Below are positions 17,516 to 25,349 of a stretch of DNA of 64,000 nt, in pieces. Below the pieces are notes generated by a model. It saw only the letters and a list, made by a program, of their open reading frames with translations, was not told the DNA's origin and did no database searches. Each line of letters starts with the position of its first letter. The stretch's first letter is position 1. The translations under genes and the position numbers were made by a program. This DNA is from Pandoraea eparura. GTDB taxonomy: Bacteria; Pseudomonadota; Gammaproteobacteria; Burkholderiales; Burkholderiaceae. The stretch spans positions 496,001 to 560,000 of the forward strand of contig NZ_CABPSH010000003.1 in assembly GCF_902459725.1 (NCBI RefSeq), read 5' to 3'.

Positions 17516-17532
17516 TATCATGTTACATGATA
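17516..17532. promoter_or_regulatory. Operator-like palindrome between the flavoprotein and the Rrf2 gene
   Basis: TATCATGTTACATGATA is a perfect inverted repeat of eight bases around one central T. It lies midway between the two divergent starts, 29 bases from the flavoprotein ATG. It is AT-rich against a GC-rich background. Probably the site where the adjacent Rrf2 protein represses both genes. Confidence 0.65.
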
Positions 17533-17587
17533 GCGCCATGTTAAACTCTTATGCAACTTCAAAAGTTTCTTGAGATGGACGCCCACG

Positions 17588-18040
17588 ATGAAGACCGATA
17601 GCCGCATGTCTCGCGTCTTGCACGCGTTGATTCACATGACGCATGCGGATGGCCCGCTCACCTCCGAAGCGCTCGGTGAAATGCTGTGCACGAACGCCGT
17701 CGTCGTGAGGCGCTTGTTTAGCGGTCTGCGTGATATTGGATACGTTACGTCGGAGAAAGGGCACGGAGGTGGTTGGGTGCTGGCCAAACCCCTCGAAAAC
17801 ATTACGCTACTGGACGTCTACCGTGCGGTCGGCGAACCTTCGCTTTTCTCGCATCTTGTTTCGGAGGATCATCCGGAATGTCTTGTCGAACAAGCTGTGA
17901 ATGCCCATCTTTCGGCGACGCTTCTCGAAGCCGAGGCTGTCCTGCTGAAAGAATTCGAGATGGTCACCATTGCGATGCTTGCAGGAGGAGTTGAAACTTC
18001 GGCGTTGCGGTCGAAGTCGTCTCGCGCAGGGAATAAATAG
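17588..18040 (+). CDS. Rrf2 family transcriptional regulator
   Basis: A 150-residue winged-helix regulator. The N-terminal half has the Rrf2 pattern SRVLHALIHMTHADGPLTSEALGE, VVRRLFSGLRDIGY and a wing ekGhGGGWVLAKP. The dimerisation helix is in the C-terminal half. The three-cysteine iron-sulfur set of IscR/NsrR is missing; only one cysteine (HPEC, about residue 100) is in that region. Sensing is therefore more likely by thiol oxidation or a ligand than by a cluster. Pairing with a thioredoxin-reductase-like gene points to a disulfide or electrophile stress response. The ATG at 17588 follows GAGATGG. Confidence 0.85.
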   Translation: MKTDSRMSRVLHALIHMTHADGPLTSEALGEMLCTNAVVVRRLFSGLRDIGYVTSEKGHGGGWVLAKPLENITLLDVYRAVGEPSLFSHLVSEDHPECLVEQAVNAHLSATLLEAEAVLLKEFEMVTIAMLAGGVETSALRSKSSRAGNK

Positions 18041-18345
18041 CGGTCGCCGTATGCGGCCCGTCCGGTTCCGCGATGCACACCTAGGCGATTGGCAGGGTTG
18101 CGATGCGAACCTGCCGTTTAAATGGCAGTTTTGCGGGACGGGCTAGTGACTGCAACCGGTTGAATCCACAACGGGACACCGGCCAGTGGAACGCTCAGTT
18201 AGGAACACCTCCAGCTTCTTTCCGACGAATACACGCTGAATCGTCAGTAAATCGGCGATTCCCAATTCCGCGAAAAGCAGTAATCTAAGACGTTTCAGCA
18301 AACGCAAGCGCTTCGCTGCCTGAATGCAACCGTTCGGATCGCGCC
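18041..18345. other. Intergenic region, nothing recognised
   Basis: About 300 bases between two plus-strand genes. The long minus-strand frame across it continues antisense through the next gene and is not convincing. No promoter or repeat is clear. Confidence 0.5.
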
Positions 18346-18915
18346 ATGACTGAGCCTCGTCTGACATTCCTTGACCAGAATGCATGGGAAAACTGGTTGA
18401 CGCAAAACGGCGGCACCGCGTCCGGCATATGGCTGCGCCTTGCCAAAAAGGGCACCGCGCAGCCGACCTTGACTTACGAGCAGGCGCTGGAGAGTGCGCT
18501 TTGTCACGGCTGGATCGACGGCCAAAAGCAGACAGAAAGTGATGAATACTGGTTGCAACGCTTCTCTCGACGCTCCGCAAAAAGCGTCTGGTCCAAACTC
18601 AACAAAGACCGGGCCGAAACGCTGATTGCCGCGGGCAGAATGCTTCCTCCGGGCTTGCGCGAAATCGAGAAAGCCAAAGCCGATGGCCGCTGGGAGGCCG
18701 CCTATACGTCGGCCAGGAACTCGGTCGTGCCGGACGACCTGCAGGCCGCATTGAATGCCAATCCCGAGGCCAGCGCCTTCTTTGCGACGCTGAGCGGCCG
18801 AAACCGCTATGCCATCCTGTTTCGGATACAGAATGCCAAAAAGCCCGAAACACGGGCGCGCAAGATCCAAGAGTTCATTGGCATGCTCAATCGCGGTGAA
18901 ACCCTTCATCCCTAA
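18346..18915 (+). CDS. YdeI/OmpD-associated family protein
   Basis: A 189-residue cytoplasmic protein of the YdeI/OmpD-associated family. Visible hallmarks are FLDQNAWENWLTQN, GIWLRLAKKGT, YEQALESALCHGWIDGQKQ, FSRRSAKSVWSKLNKDRAE and the C-terminal RYAILFRIQNAKKPETRARKI. Members have been linked to bacteriocin or antimicrobial peptide tolerance, but the molecular activity is not known. Monocistronic here. No strong ribosome site precedes the ATG. Confidence 0.85.
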   Translation: MTEPRLTFLDQNAWENWLTQNGGTASGIWLRLAKKGTAQPTLTYEQALESALCHGWIDGQKQTESDEYWLQRFSRRSAKSVWSKLNKDRAETLIAAGRMLPPGLREIEKAKADGRWEAAYTSARNSVVPDDLQAALNANPEASAFFATLSGRNRYAILFRIQNAKKPETRARKIQEFIGMLNRGETLHP

Positions 18916-18980
18916 GGCAGGAAGTTCGCCACTCGACGAAACTCGCCGGATGATGCCGCGCTCAATGTCGCCCCCTTCAA

Positions 18981-19002
18981 TGAGTCCGAATCTTACCGCC
19001 CC
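18981..19002 (+). repeat. Imperfect copy of the tRNA-Ser 3' end (possible decayed attachment site)
   Basis: These 22 bases match 11303-11324 of tRNA-Ser (T-arm plus the start of the acceptor strand) at 19 positions in the same orientation. The three differences are all transitions. No other tRNA part precedes it, so it is not a tRNA gene. It lies in a non-coding gap. This is what a degenerate attR of an element integrated at the tRNA would look like. Confidence 0.45.
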
Positions 19003-19100
19003 AATATTTCCCCGCCCCACGGTAGTGGTTGCGGACAGTTGAGAGCAATGCTCCGTATAAACAACGCTCAGGTCTCCCAATTCGAGGCAGCCGGCCCCCA

Positions 19101-20033
19101 TCAATGAGTCATAGCCGCGACGCGCCTTATCGTCTCAAGAAACACATCAGTCTGCGCTGAGCGGACGTCTGTCGCCCGAGTGATCAAGCCAATAGGGGGC
19201 AACGCAATATCCATTTCCGTCGGAAGGACGACCAGCATCGCTGTCGACGCGTAATCCCGGGCAATCGGGGCAGGCAGAAAGGCCAGGAAATCATCGCTCC
19301 TCAGTAATGACAGGTTGGCGACCACCGAGACGGATTCCACGGCTGGTACGGGCGGCTTCAACCCGCGTGCAACGAAGAAAGCATCGACCCGCTCCCTCAG
19401 CGGCGCACCGCGCGTCGGGAGGATCCATCGCGCAGCCGCCAGGTTGACCACACTCACCGGGATACCGTTGGACAGCGGATGCCGCGGTCTCGCCACCACA
19501 GACACCCCCTCCTCGCAAAGTGCTTCACGAGCCAGCCTCTCGTTGTCGGTGCTGTCGGAAAGTCGACAGAGAACGCAGTCCAGCGTGCCGGCAAGCAGCG
19601 CATCGACGAGCCACGGCAGAGACCCTTCCTGAATCTCGACGACGGTACGCGGCGCCATCTCACGCAGCGCCCGAATCGCCTCACTTAGCAAGACAGAAAC
19701 CGCTGCCGCAGCGACGCCGACACGCACACGCCCGTAAACACCCTCTCGCGCGGCATCGACATCGGACTTCATCTGCAAAATCTCTCCCAGCACGACGCGC
19801 GCACGATCGACGATGAGCTGCCCCTCCTGCGTCACCGCAAGCCCACTGGCCTCGCGACGGAAGATCACGGTCTCGAACAGCGCTTCCAGCTCTTGAAGCA
19901 TCTTGCTTGCGCCGGGCTGTGACATGCCCAGACTAGCCGCCGCTTTGTGCAGGCTTCCCTCGCGCTCCAGCGCGACGAGAAATTCCATATGCCTGATGCG
20001 CAGGCGGGTATTCAAATGCCGAGCGTTGATCAT
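19101..20033 (-). CDS. LysR family transcriptional regulator
   Basis: A 310-residue LysR-type regulator. The N-terminal helix-turn-helix is HMEFLVALEREGSLHKAAASLGMSQPGASKMLQELEALF, followed by the substrate-binding domain with YGRVRVGVAAAAVSVLL and GTLDCVLCRLSD. The start at 20033 fits the family start; the frame is open for 90 codons upstream. It is divergent from the secreted metallo-beta-lactamase-fold gene and probably controls it. The effector is unknown; the QPGASKMLQE helix resembles GbpR/CatR-like aromatic or sugar regulators. Confidence 0.9.
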   Translation of the reverse strand: MINARHLNTRLRIRHMEFLVALEREGSLHKAAASLGMSQPGASKMLQELEALFETVIFRREASGLAVTQEGQLIVDRARVVLGEILQMKSDVDAAREGVYGRVRVGVAAAAVSVLLSEAIRALREMAPRTVVEIQEGSLPWLVDALLAGTLDCVLCRLSDSTDNERLAREALCEEGVSVVARPRHPLSNGIPVSVVNLAAARWILPTRGAPLRERVDAFFVARGLKPPVPAVESVSVVANLSLLRSDDFLAFLPAPIARDYASTAMLVVLPTEMDIALPPIGLITRATDVRSAQTDVFLETIRRVAAMTH

Positions 20034-20055
20034 TCCACGACCGTTTAACGAAGGG

Positions 20056-20069
20056 TTATCGGGCAATAA
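20056..20069. promoter_or_regulatory. Possible LysR box
   Basis: TTATCGGGCAATAA, a four-base inverted repeat, lies in the divergent gap close to the LysR start. Short and therefore weak. Confidence 0.3.
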
Positions 20070-20136
20070 TAATTCAGTAAGTTTTTGCCGCGAAGGCATC
20101 ACGTAGATTGACAACTCCATTTGGAGGAATCGAACA

Positions 20137-21126
20137 ATGACGCTGATAAAACGCCTTTCCGAGTCAGTCACAACGCTGGCATTCGCCATGCTCATGATGT
20201 CGCCCCTGCATGCCCAGGAAATCAGGGTGACACTGCTTGGCACCGGGACACCCATTCTCAATATCAACCGGTTCGGCATCAGCATGCTCGTCGAGGCGGG
20301 CAATCAAAAACTGCTGTTTGATGCCGGCCGAGGCGTAGCAACTCGCCTGCATCAACGCAACGTGCCCATCCGGGACATCGACGCCGTCTTTGTCAGCCTG
20401 ATGAACTCCGACCACGTCACTGGGCTGGCCGACCTCTATGCCTCCGCGCCGCTTCCAACGGACGACGGACGTCGCACCACGCCTTTGGTGATGTACGGCC
20501 CCGAGGGTATCGAAAACGTCGCGGCCGGCCTGAAACTGATGCTCAAGGACAACAATCGCTTGCGACTGCTGGCAAAGGAGACAAACCCCGGCGCGATCGA
20601 TATCAACGCGAATGTCGTCAAACCTGGCGTCGTCTTCGATCGAGACGGCGTAAAGGTCTCCGCATTCCTCATAGAACATGGCGTGACGAAGCCCGACTAC
20701 GGCTATCGCGTCGAGTACATGGGACGCACGGTAGTGATTACCGACGACTGCACCTACTCCGAGAATCTGGTCGCGAATGCCAAGGGCGCCGACCTGATGG
20801 TGCAAAGCGTCGCGATCGCCAGCAAAGCCCTGGAAGCGCGCGACATGGACTACGCGAATCACTTCTACAGCTATCTTGCCAACCCGAAAAACGTCGCTCG
20901 CATCTTCTCCGAAGCTAAGCCAAAGCTAGCGGTGCTGGCGCATATCTCGCTCTACAGCCGCCACGGCATTCCCCGTGCGTCGATGGATGAACTTCGCGAC
21001 CGCATCAGTCAAGGCTACCGCGGCCGCTTCGTTATTGGGGAGGATCTGATGTCCTTCATCATAGGAAATGACGGGGCGTCACCGGTACCGTACGACCCAG
21101 GCGTCCGCTCAAGAGAGCCCATCTAA
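20137..21126 (+). CDS. Exported metallo-beta-lactamase-fold protein with an altered metal site
   Basis: A 329-residue protein with a signal peptide (hydrophobic LAFAMLMMSPLHAQ, cleavage near residue 27). The fold is clear: VTLLGTGTP, QKLLFDAGRGVATRL, then the position of the HxHxDH motif, VVITDD, and LAVLAHISLY. The motif itself reads SLMNSDH (87-93). The first two histidines are Leu and Asn, while D92 and H93 remain. The second-site motif usually ending in IHE reads MVQSV. The protein is thus unlikely to bind two zinc ions in the usual way. Relatives include periplasmic arylsulfatase/RNase Z-like enzymes. GGAGGA precedes the ATG. Confidence 0.85.
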   Translation: MTLIKRLSESVTTLAFAMLMMSPLHAQEIRVTLLGTGTPILNINRFGISMLVEAGNQKLLFDAGRGVATRLHQRNVPIRDIDAVFVSLMNSDHVTGLADLYASAPLPTDDGRRTTPLVMYGPEGIENVAAGLKLMLKDNNRLRLLAKETNPGAIDINANVVKPGVVFDRDGVKVSAFLIEHGVTKPDYGYRVEYMGRTVVITDDCTYSENLVANAKGADLMVQSVAIASKALEARDMDYANHFYSYLANPKNVARIFSEAKPKLAVLAHISLYSRHGIPRASMDELRDRISQGYRGRFVIGEDLMSFIIGNDGASPVPYDPGVRSREPI

Positions 21127-21132
21127 TCGTCG

Positions 21133-21210
21133 CCGACATTCGGGCCTTGTTTTGCGCCAGCCCCCGTTCGCCGCTGAGGCGGATAGGCGTGTGCCTCTGC
21201 CCGATGTCGG
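21133..21210. other. Structured intergenic segment between convergent genes
   Basis: An outer stem pairs 21133-21145 with 21199-21210 (CCGACAT and CGGGC against GCCCG and ATGTCGG, one bulged base). It encloses two short hairpins, CCGC/GCGG (21171-21182) and AGGC/GCCT (21185-21196). It may act as a shared terminator; no T-run follows. Confidence 0.35.
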
Positions 21211-21261
21211 TCCTTCGCTGGCATCCACCACATACACCGCTGCCCGAGCGCCGGCGTGCCC

Positions 21262-22203
21262 TCAGGAACGCAACGACTCGTCGTCGACGGACGACGCGGC
21301 ATGCCCGAGTTGGCGTGTCGCCGACATCACGAGCTTGGCAAACGCCTTCGCCGCAGCAGTTCTGTGCACTCGCTGCCGCTCCAAAATGGCAATGGTACGA
21401 CTCGTGATCGGTTCCGGCAGATCGAGATGAGAGAGTCCGATCGGCACATCGCCGCTGACTTGAGGGAGGACAGTTGCCATCCCCCCGAGCTGGACGATTT
21501 TGAGAACCGCACTGATCGAGTTCGCCTCGATCGCAATATTGGGCGTGATCTTATGCGCCCGAAAATAGGTATCGGCATACGTGCGAGCCGCAAACCCTTC
21601 GACAAGCATCGCCAGCGGAACGTCCGACAGTTGCTCTGGCGTGATGGCGGCTCCCGCCACCCGCAAGGGGTGCGTCGAGCTGACGACAAGCGTTGCCCGC
21701 TCCTCGAACAGTGGCGTCACCAGGATGTCGTCGGTTCGAACATCAGTGAATCCGACCGCAATGTCGCATTCATCCGCGCACAACGCCGCCTCGATCGCGT
21801 CGAGCGACATCTCCGACATATACACGTGAACGTTCGGATAGTGCTCGTGAAACGCATGCACCCACCGTGGCATCAGCGATTCGGTGAATGACGGGGTACA
21901 TGCCACGCGAAGCACCCCTCGCGACAGGTCCTCGACCTCCTGCAACGCGCGCCACCCGGCTTCAAGCTCGAACAGCGCCTTGCGCGCATGGGCCACATAC
22001 GTTTCACCCGCATCGGTGAGTCGTATCGACCGCCCGGATCTATCGAACAATGTCGTGCCGAGATAGTCCTCGAGCTGCTTGATTTGCTGCGATAACCCAG
22101 GCTGCGAAACACCCAACGCGTCCGCCGCACGTGTGAAGTTCTTGTGCTCTGCAACAGCGAGCAAATACCGAATCTGACGCGGAACCACGGCGCGCTTCTC
22201 CAT
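21262..22203 (-). CDS. LysR family transcriptional regulator, CynR-like
   Basis: A 313-residue LysR regulator. HTH: RQIRYLLAVAEHKNFTRAADALGVSQPGLSQQIKQLEDYLG. The effector domain has LRVACTPSFTESLMPRWVHAFHEHYPNVHVYMSEMS and GGMATVLPQ, closest in style to the CynR group. No cyanase genes are present, so the effector is not implied. It is divergent from the HPP-CBS gene across about 280 bases and probably regulates it. Confidence 0.9.
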   Translation of the reverse strand: MEKRAVVPRQIRYLLAVAEHKNFTRAADALGVSQPGLSQQIKQLEDYLGTTLFDRSGRSIRLTDAGETYVAHARKALFELEAGWRALQEVEDLSRGVLRVACTPSFTESLMPRWVHAFHEHYPNVHVYMSEMSLDAIEAALCADECDIAVGFTDVRTDDILVTPLFEERATLVVSSTHPLRVAGAAITPEQLSDVPLAMLVEGFAARTYADTYFRAHKITPNIAIEANSISAVLKIVQLGGMATVLPQVSGDVPIGLSHLDLPEPITSRTIAILERQRVHRTAAAKAFAKLVMSATRQLGHAASSVDDESLRS

Positions 22204-22480
22204 AACTTGAACTTATCGGGACCATTGCAACCACGTCTTGGACGTGATCGACGCGCGGATGCACAATCACGGACTGCCAGCCCACGGAAATCACCCGTGC
22301 GGCGAGGCGCTTATCCCTTTACACCATAACCATTCGAATAAGGCAAGTGCGATGCTCCGCAAGGTCTTGGATGTGACGGTGGAGCGCTGCTTGGCACGCA
22401 CCCATGAAGCACTCAATCGTCGCATGCAGCGGGAGATGTAAACGTCGGTGCGACGTTACGGTTTGAAGAATGAAAAGGTT

Positions 22481-23650
22481 ATGTTGACTCAAAAACAGAT
22501 GCGGGCATGGTTCGAAGCGTTCTTGCCGAACGCCACAGGTCTGAGTGCGCGAGAACGGCTCCGGTCCGGCGCCGGGGCGGCAGCGGCGCTGACGATTGCG
22601 GGTCTGTTCCTGCATGTCCTTCCCGGATTCTCGAGCCGGTTTCCATTGCTGATTGCCCCGATGGGTGCGTCCTCGGTACTGCTCTTTGCCGTTCCCGCCA
22701 GCCCGCTCGCACAACCGTGGTCGGTGATCGGCGGCAACGTCATCGCCGCCATTGTCGGCGTCACATGCGGCATCGTCATCTCGAATGTGCCGATTGCCGG
22801 CGCTATCGCCGTTTCCCTAGCCATCCTGGCGATGTTCGCGGCGCGATGCGTGCATCCGCCAGCCGGCGCCGTGGCGCTGACCGCAGTGTTTGGCGGGGCC
22901 GGCATTCATGGCATGGGCTACGCCTTTGCCATCGCCCCCGTTGCCTTGCAGTCGACGATGCTGGTGTCGCTCGCCATCATCTATCACTCGCTCACCGGGC
23001 ATCGCTACCCGCATCGCGTCGTGAAGGTCAAAGCGACGACGCCGGCCGAGGCTTCGATGGCAACGGGCGGTGGGTTCACCCGTCAAGACCTGGAAGCCGT
23101 GCTGGCACGTCGAAACGAATTCATCGACGTCGACATCGACGATCTGGAGGCGCTCCTGCGGGAAACCCAGCTCGCCGCCTGTCGACGTACCTTCCACGGC
23201 CTGACGTGCGGGGACATCATGACGAAGTCGCCGTTGACGGTGCTCGAGGACACGGATTGCTCGGTGGCGCTCAAGCTGCTGGAGCGTCATGCCATCAAGG
23301 CGCTCCCGGTACGCGACACCGATCATCGGATCGTCGGCATCGTCACGCGGTATGACATCCATCGGGCGCAGGCAAGCCCCACCGGACCGCAGAGCATTGG
23401 CAACGCGCTCGGCTGGCTCCTCCCGGGAAAGGACAATGCCCGATCCGTCGGCTCGGTAATGACGACCCGGGTGTGCACCGCAAAGGGCTCCGACTCGATT
23501 CTTGACCTGCTGCCCACGTTCTCCACGACCGGGCATCACCATATTCCCGTCGTTGATGAAGGCAATCATGTCATCGGCATGATTACCGAGCGTGACCTGA
23601 TTGCGGGACTTCATGCGGGAACACAAATTCCCCAGCTCGAAGCCGCATAG
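22481..23650 (+). CDS. HPP family membrane protein with two CBS domains
   Basis: A 389-residue protein. The N-terminal half has about four transmembrane helices and the family's HPP motif at 125-127 (AARCVHPPAGAVALTAVFGG). The C-terminal half has two CBS domains, CGDIMTKSPLTVLEDTDCS...IVGIVTRYDI (about 240-290) and VGSVMTTRVCTAKGSDSIL...VIGMITERDLIAG (about 325-380), which usually bind adenosine nucleotides. HPP proteins of plants and cyanobacteria take part in nitrite transport; most bacterial ones are uncharacterised. AAAAGG lies just before the ATG; a GTG 11 codons upstream is possible. Confidence 0.85.
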   Translation: MLTQKQMRAWFEAFLPNATGLSARERLRSGAGAAAALTIAGLFLHVLPGFSSRFPLLIAPMGASSVLLFAVPASPLAQPWSVIGGNVIAAIVGVTCGIVISNVPIAGAIAVSLAILAMFAARCVHPPAGAVALTAVFGGAGIHGMGYAFAIAPVALQSTMLVSLAIIYHSLTGHRYPHRVVKVKATTPAEASMATGGGFTRQDLEAVLARRNEFIDVDIDDLEALLRETQLAACRRTFHGLTCGDIMTKSPLTVLEDTDCSVALKLLERHAIKALPVRDTDHRIVGIVTRYDIHRAQASPTGPQSIGNALGWLLPGKDNARSVGSVMTTRVCTAKGSDSILDLLPTFSTTGHHHIPVVDEGNHVIGMITERDLIAGLHAGTQIPQLEAA

Positions 23651-23678
23651 CACTTCCCGGCACTTACCAGGAGGGAGC

Positions 23679-23957
23679 ATGAACTTGAGAACCATCGAGA
23701 CCTATCGGTCCGTCCATATCGAGGCTGCGCTCGAGCTGGAACATCGCGGGTACATCGCGTGGATACGCTATCGCGATAGGCACAGGATGGTCGCACACCG
23801 ACAAGTGGCGCCCTCGGTCGGCCAATGCTTTGCGGCGGTGGATGTCCTCGTCAGGCAATTGCGCGCCGAGATTGACGAGATGATTCGACGCGGCGATGCC
23901 ACCGAAGATCCAAGGCGGGTTCACTGGGCGCCGGGACCGTCGCCACGAATGCCTTAA
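23679..23957 (+). CDS. Hypothetical protein downstream of the HPP-CBS gene
   Basis: A 92-residue soluble basic protein, MNLRTIETYRSVHIEAALELEHRGYIAWIRYR..., with a helical centre CFAAVDVLVRQLRAEIDEMIRRG. No family recognised. A very strong ribosome site (AGGAGGGA) sits just before the ATG. The gap to the HPP gene is only 28 bases, so it is real and probably cotranscribed. Confidence 0.75.
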   Translation: MNLRTIETYRSVHIEAALELEHRGYIAWIRYRDRHRMVAHRQVAPSVGQCFAAVDVLVRQLRAEIDEMIRRGDATEDPRRVHWAPGPSPRMP

Positions 23958-24032
23958 GGGCTAGCGGTAATCCCGAGACGGGCTCGCGTGCATCTCGCCG
24001 GTGCCACGTCCCGTGTCCCATGTCCAGTCCAC

Positions 24033-24050
24033 CGTCAGGCCAGCCTGACG
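24033..24050. terminator. Hairpin at the end of two convergent genes
   Basis: CGTCAGG, loop CCAG, CCTGACG: a perfect seven-base stem that includes the stop codon of the minus-strand gene. No T-run on either side. Confidence 0.4.
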
Positions 24051-24334
24051 ACAGCGTCGTGCATCGCCCCTTCCACCCAGATGTCCTGGTACTTGGTGAG
24101 CAAGGCGGCATAGTCGCGATCACCCATCAATTTTTCGTTGACCTGCTGCATCTTGTCCAGGCTATCGGCGTCGAAGTGCCAATGAATATTGGCGCAGCCG
24201 AATTGTTCGACACCGAAGCGCATGTTGAGCGAATAGCTGCGGTTGAGGTGAGCGGTAACTTCCGATGCGAATGCCAATGCCGATGGCAGCGCCGCCGCAT
24301 TCTTGACCGTAGCGGTGCGGATGAATCTGTACAT
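24035..24334 (-). CDS. Small hypothetical protein
   Basis: A 99-residue protein, MYRFIRTATVKNAAALPSALAFASEVTAHLN. It has the alternation MYRFIRTATV / SYSLNMRFGVEQFGCANIHWHFD / helix KMQQVNEKLMGDRDYAALLTKYQDIW. This looks like a dimeric alpha/beta-barrel (ferredoxin-like) fold similar to NIPSNAP or EthD-type proteins, though that is only a structural guess. AGGAGA lies six bases before the ATG. It has its own gap of about 160 bases from the catabolic operon upstream and stands apart from it. Confidence 0.7.
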   Translation of the reverse strand: MYRFIRTATVKNAAALPSALAFASEVTAHLNRSYSLNMRFGVEQFGCANIHWHFDADSLDKMQQVNEKLMGDRDYAALLTKYQDIWVEGAMHDAVVRLA

Positions 24335-24493
24335 GGTGACTCTCCTATCAACGTCCTTGGAACGGATGCGTCCAGGCCCGCGTGCGTCCTCAACGTTCGC
24401 GGACCCCGCCAAATGGATGTTAGGAGATTGTTTTGCACAGCCTTTGTGATGGATCAAACGCGGCGCGCAACGTCATCAGTCCAGCGAAGCCCG

Positions 24494-25303
24494 CTATCCC
24501 AACTGCCCGACGATCGCCTTGGCTCTTTCCACGACAGGTCGGTCGACGAGCTTGCCGTCCACGGCGATCGCGCCTGCGCCCGCCGTGGCTACCGCATCGA
24601 GCACCCGCTCTGCCCAATCGGCTTCCTGCGGCGTCGGCAGGAAGCCGTCGCGCACTATCCCGACCTGCTTAGGGTGAATGCAGAGCTTTGCTCCGAATCC
24701 AAATGCGCGCGAATGGCGCACGTCGGCACGCAGCACCTCGTCGTTACCGATCGCCACGGTCACCCCGTCGATGGGCGCCGGCAACCGCGCGTAGCGAGAC
24801 TCGATCACGAACTGCGTGCGAATCGCATCGAGCGCGCCGCCATCGTCGCCGATGCCCGCGTCCGCGCAGAAATCGACCGTACCGAAGGCCAGGCGCGTCA
24901 CCCCCGGCGCCCCCGCGATTTCCCGCAGACGCACCACCGCGTCGACCGTCTCGATCAGCGCATAAAGCGTCTGCGCCTCGCGCAAACGGGCGCGCAACGA
25001 CTGTATCTCGTCGGCCCGCTCGGATTTGGGCAGCATGATCCCGGCGACGCCCGGCATTTCAGCCAAGCGCAGATCGTCGCCGTACCAGGGCGTATGCACG
25101 CCGTTGATGCGCACCAGCACACGCGCGTCCTCGCCGTGCTGCGCCAGCCATTGGAACAACGCGTCGCGCGCCGTGTGTTTGCGCTCGGGAGACACCGCGT
25201 CCTCGAGGTCGAGGATCACAAAGGCGGCGTCGGTGGCGAGCGCCTTGTCGAAGCGGTCCGGACGGTCGCCGGGAACGAAAAGATATGTCGATGCTGCTGT
25301 CAT
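24494..25303 (-). CDS. HpcH/HpaI aldolase/citrate lyase (CitE-like) family protein
   Basis: A 269-residue TIM-barrel lyase of the CitE/malyl-CoA lyase group. Visible: YLFVPGDRPDRFDKAL, FVILDLEDAVSPERKHTARDAL with the metal-binding acidic residues, RVLVRINGVHTPWYGDDL, GIMLPKSE, ALIETVDAVVRLREIAG, TRLAFGTVDFCADAGI, and CIHPKQVGIV. Stand-alone members cleave beta-hydroxyacyl-CoA thioesters such as citramalyl-CoA or malyl-CoA. As last gene of an operon with a MaoC hydratase and a CoA transferase, it is a good candidate for (S)-citramalyl-CoA lyase (Ccl/RipC-like). AAGGGG precedes the ATG. The exact substrate is inference. Confidence 0.86.
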   Translation of the reverse strand: MTAASTYLFVPGDRPDRFDKALATDAAFVILDLEDAVSPERKHTARDALFQWLAQHGEDARVLVRINGVHTPWYGDDLRLAEMPGVAGIMLPKSERADEIQSLRARLREAQTLYALIETVDAVVRLREIAGAPGVTRLAFGTVDFCADAGIGDDGGALDAIRTQFVIESRYARLPAPIDGVTVAIGNDEVLRADVRHSRAFGFGAKLCIHPKQVGIVRDGFLPTPQEADWAERVLDAVATAGAGAIAVDGKLVDRPVVERAKAIVGQLG

Positions 25304-25349
25304 GGGAGCCCCTTTGCGCGGGCGCCCTTCCCGACGCATGGACGGGTTG

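Noticed and set aside
18295-19104. 269-residue minus-strand frame across the YdeI-family gene
   Set aside because: Antisense to a recognised gene, glycine-rich and without family features; an antisense shadow.
22238-22441. 67-residue plus-strand frame between the CynR-like gene and HPP-CBS
   Set aside because: His-rich, no ribosome site, located in the divergent control region; not convincing as a gene.
23251-23695. Minus-strand frame over the HPP-CBS gene
   Set aside because: Antisense shadow of the CBS domains.
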